This document shows positions 63,561 through 64,000 of a stretch of DNA of 64,000 nt, in pieces. The stretch's first letter is position 1. Every line of letters begins with the position of its first letter. This stretch comes from Pyrocephalus nanus (Eukaryota; Chordata; Aves; Passeriformes; Tyrannidae), in assembly GCA_038380795.1 (NCBI GenBank), contig CM076263.1:13382709-13446708 (forward strand), written 5' to 3'. Under the pieces are notes generated by a model. The model was not told the origin of the DNA. It was given only the letters and a program-made list of their open reading frames with translations, and searched no databases. A program made the translations under genes and the position numbers.

Positions 63561-63741
63561 TGCATATTAGTATTGTCACAGACCTTTTCATGTATACACA
63601 TGAAAAACCCAAATCAGTTAACCTGATCAAAAATTTCCCTCAGTTTATAATTGGAGCATAATGTATCTCTGTTAAAAGCACAGAGGCAAGAGGTGACCGC
63701 ACCATCACTCTGGAATAAGAGAGATCAACTTCAGTCACAGG

Positions 63742-64000
63742 ATGGATTGTGGTGGTACTGGAGGTGGTGGAAACAGATCCCTTGTTGAGGCAACAGGCAA
63801 ATCCCTACTGGCCTCCTTTGCCTTCCCAGGGGCCCTTATCAATAAATATGAGGCTCTGGAACTCCAGGGCCAGGCAAATGACAATGTAGATGAAGATCCA
63901 TCCTGGGGGTTGACTAGGGCAAGTCAGTGAACCCCACACATTAAAACTGCCTCAAGTTCAATTTTCACCAAAGTCAAACTTTTAGCAGCAAAAATTACTT
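63742..64000 (+). mobile_element. Probable CR1 ORF1 fragment, cut by window edge
   Basis: The frame reads ALINKYEALELQGQANDN and, after one stop, TPHIKTASSSIFTKVKLLAA to the window end. This parallels PLPNRYDTLELVGEDS at 54620-54660 in the CR1 ORF1 remnant, which precedes the esterase block. If correct, the esterase motifs should begin just past base 64000. The alternative is a 3' portion of the adjacent retroviral remnant. Confidence 0.45.

Noticed and set aside
1..64000. CRISPR arrays, operons, ribosome-binding sites
   Set aside because: The sequence is vertebrate nuclear DNA; no regularly spaced direct repeats or bacterial gene layout occur.

Overview
The window looks like bird nuclear DNA, probably Z-linked. 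Three things support this. At least six pieces of CR1 retrotransposon are present, several with the CR1 3' end (ATTCTAT-type tail). There is an avian-type endogenous retroviral LTR and a decayed env remnant. The single recognisable conserved gene is the first coding exon of PLCXD3 on the minus strand. PLCXD3 lies on human 5p13, a region homologous to the avian Z; Z linkage is therefore an inference from synteny. A songbird-like host is plausible but not proven.

Layout. Bases 1-43425 are the 5' part of a very long PLCXD3 intron 1. It is AT-rich and holds no exon I can support, with scattered CR1 fragments, one solo LTR (about 16540-17021) and simple repeats. Bases 42960-44030 are a CpG island containing the PLCXD3 start exon (43426-43528) and a 5'UTR CGG repeat directly before the ATG. 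Bases 44031-53330 are intergenic with no supported gene. Bases 53340-56760 hold two CR1 elements head to tail, the second unusual in keeping its 5'UTR, ORF1 and the front of ORF2 while lacking a 3' end. Bases 57602-61043 are a direct tandem duplication (two units of about 1.7 kb), each unit carrying one short RING-finger gene related to Topors on the minus strand. Bases 61058-64000 hold a further CR1, a decayed retroviral env, and a probable CR1 ORF1 piece cut by the window edge.

The most interesting part is the Topors-like pair. Both copies keep a C3HC4 RING followed by an arginine/serine-rich tail, a 227-nt intron at the same place, and an AATAAA signal about 96 nt after the stop. They differ in a mosaic way (hand counts): intron about 7% different, RING-coding part about 13% with mostly amino-acid-changing substitutions, RS core about 2%, last 100 nt about 27%. 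The ATG that starts copy B is ACA in copy A, but copy A has an upstream-exon ATG that would splice in frame into the RING. Copy B has a 77-bp upstream tandem duplication that copy A lacks. This pattern suggests gene conversion plus diversification in a small, possibly multicopy avian RING family. PLCXD3 and the Topors-like genes appear functionally unrelated neighbours.
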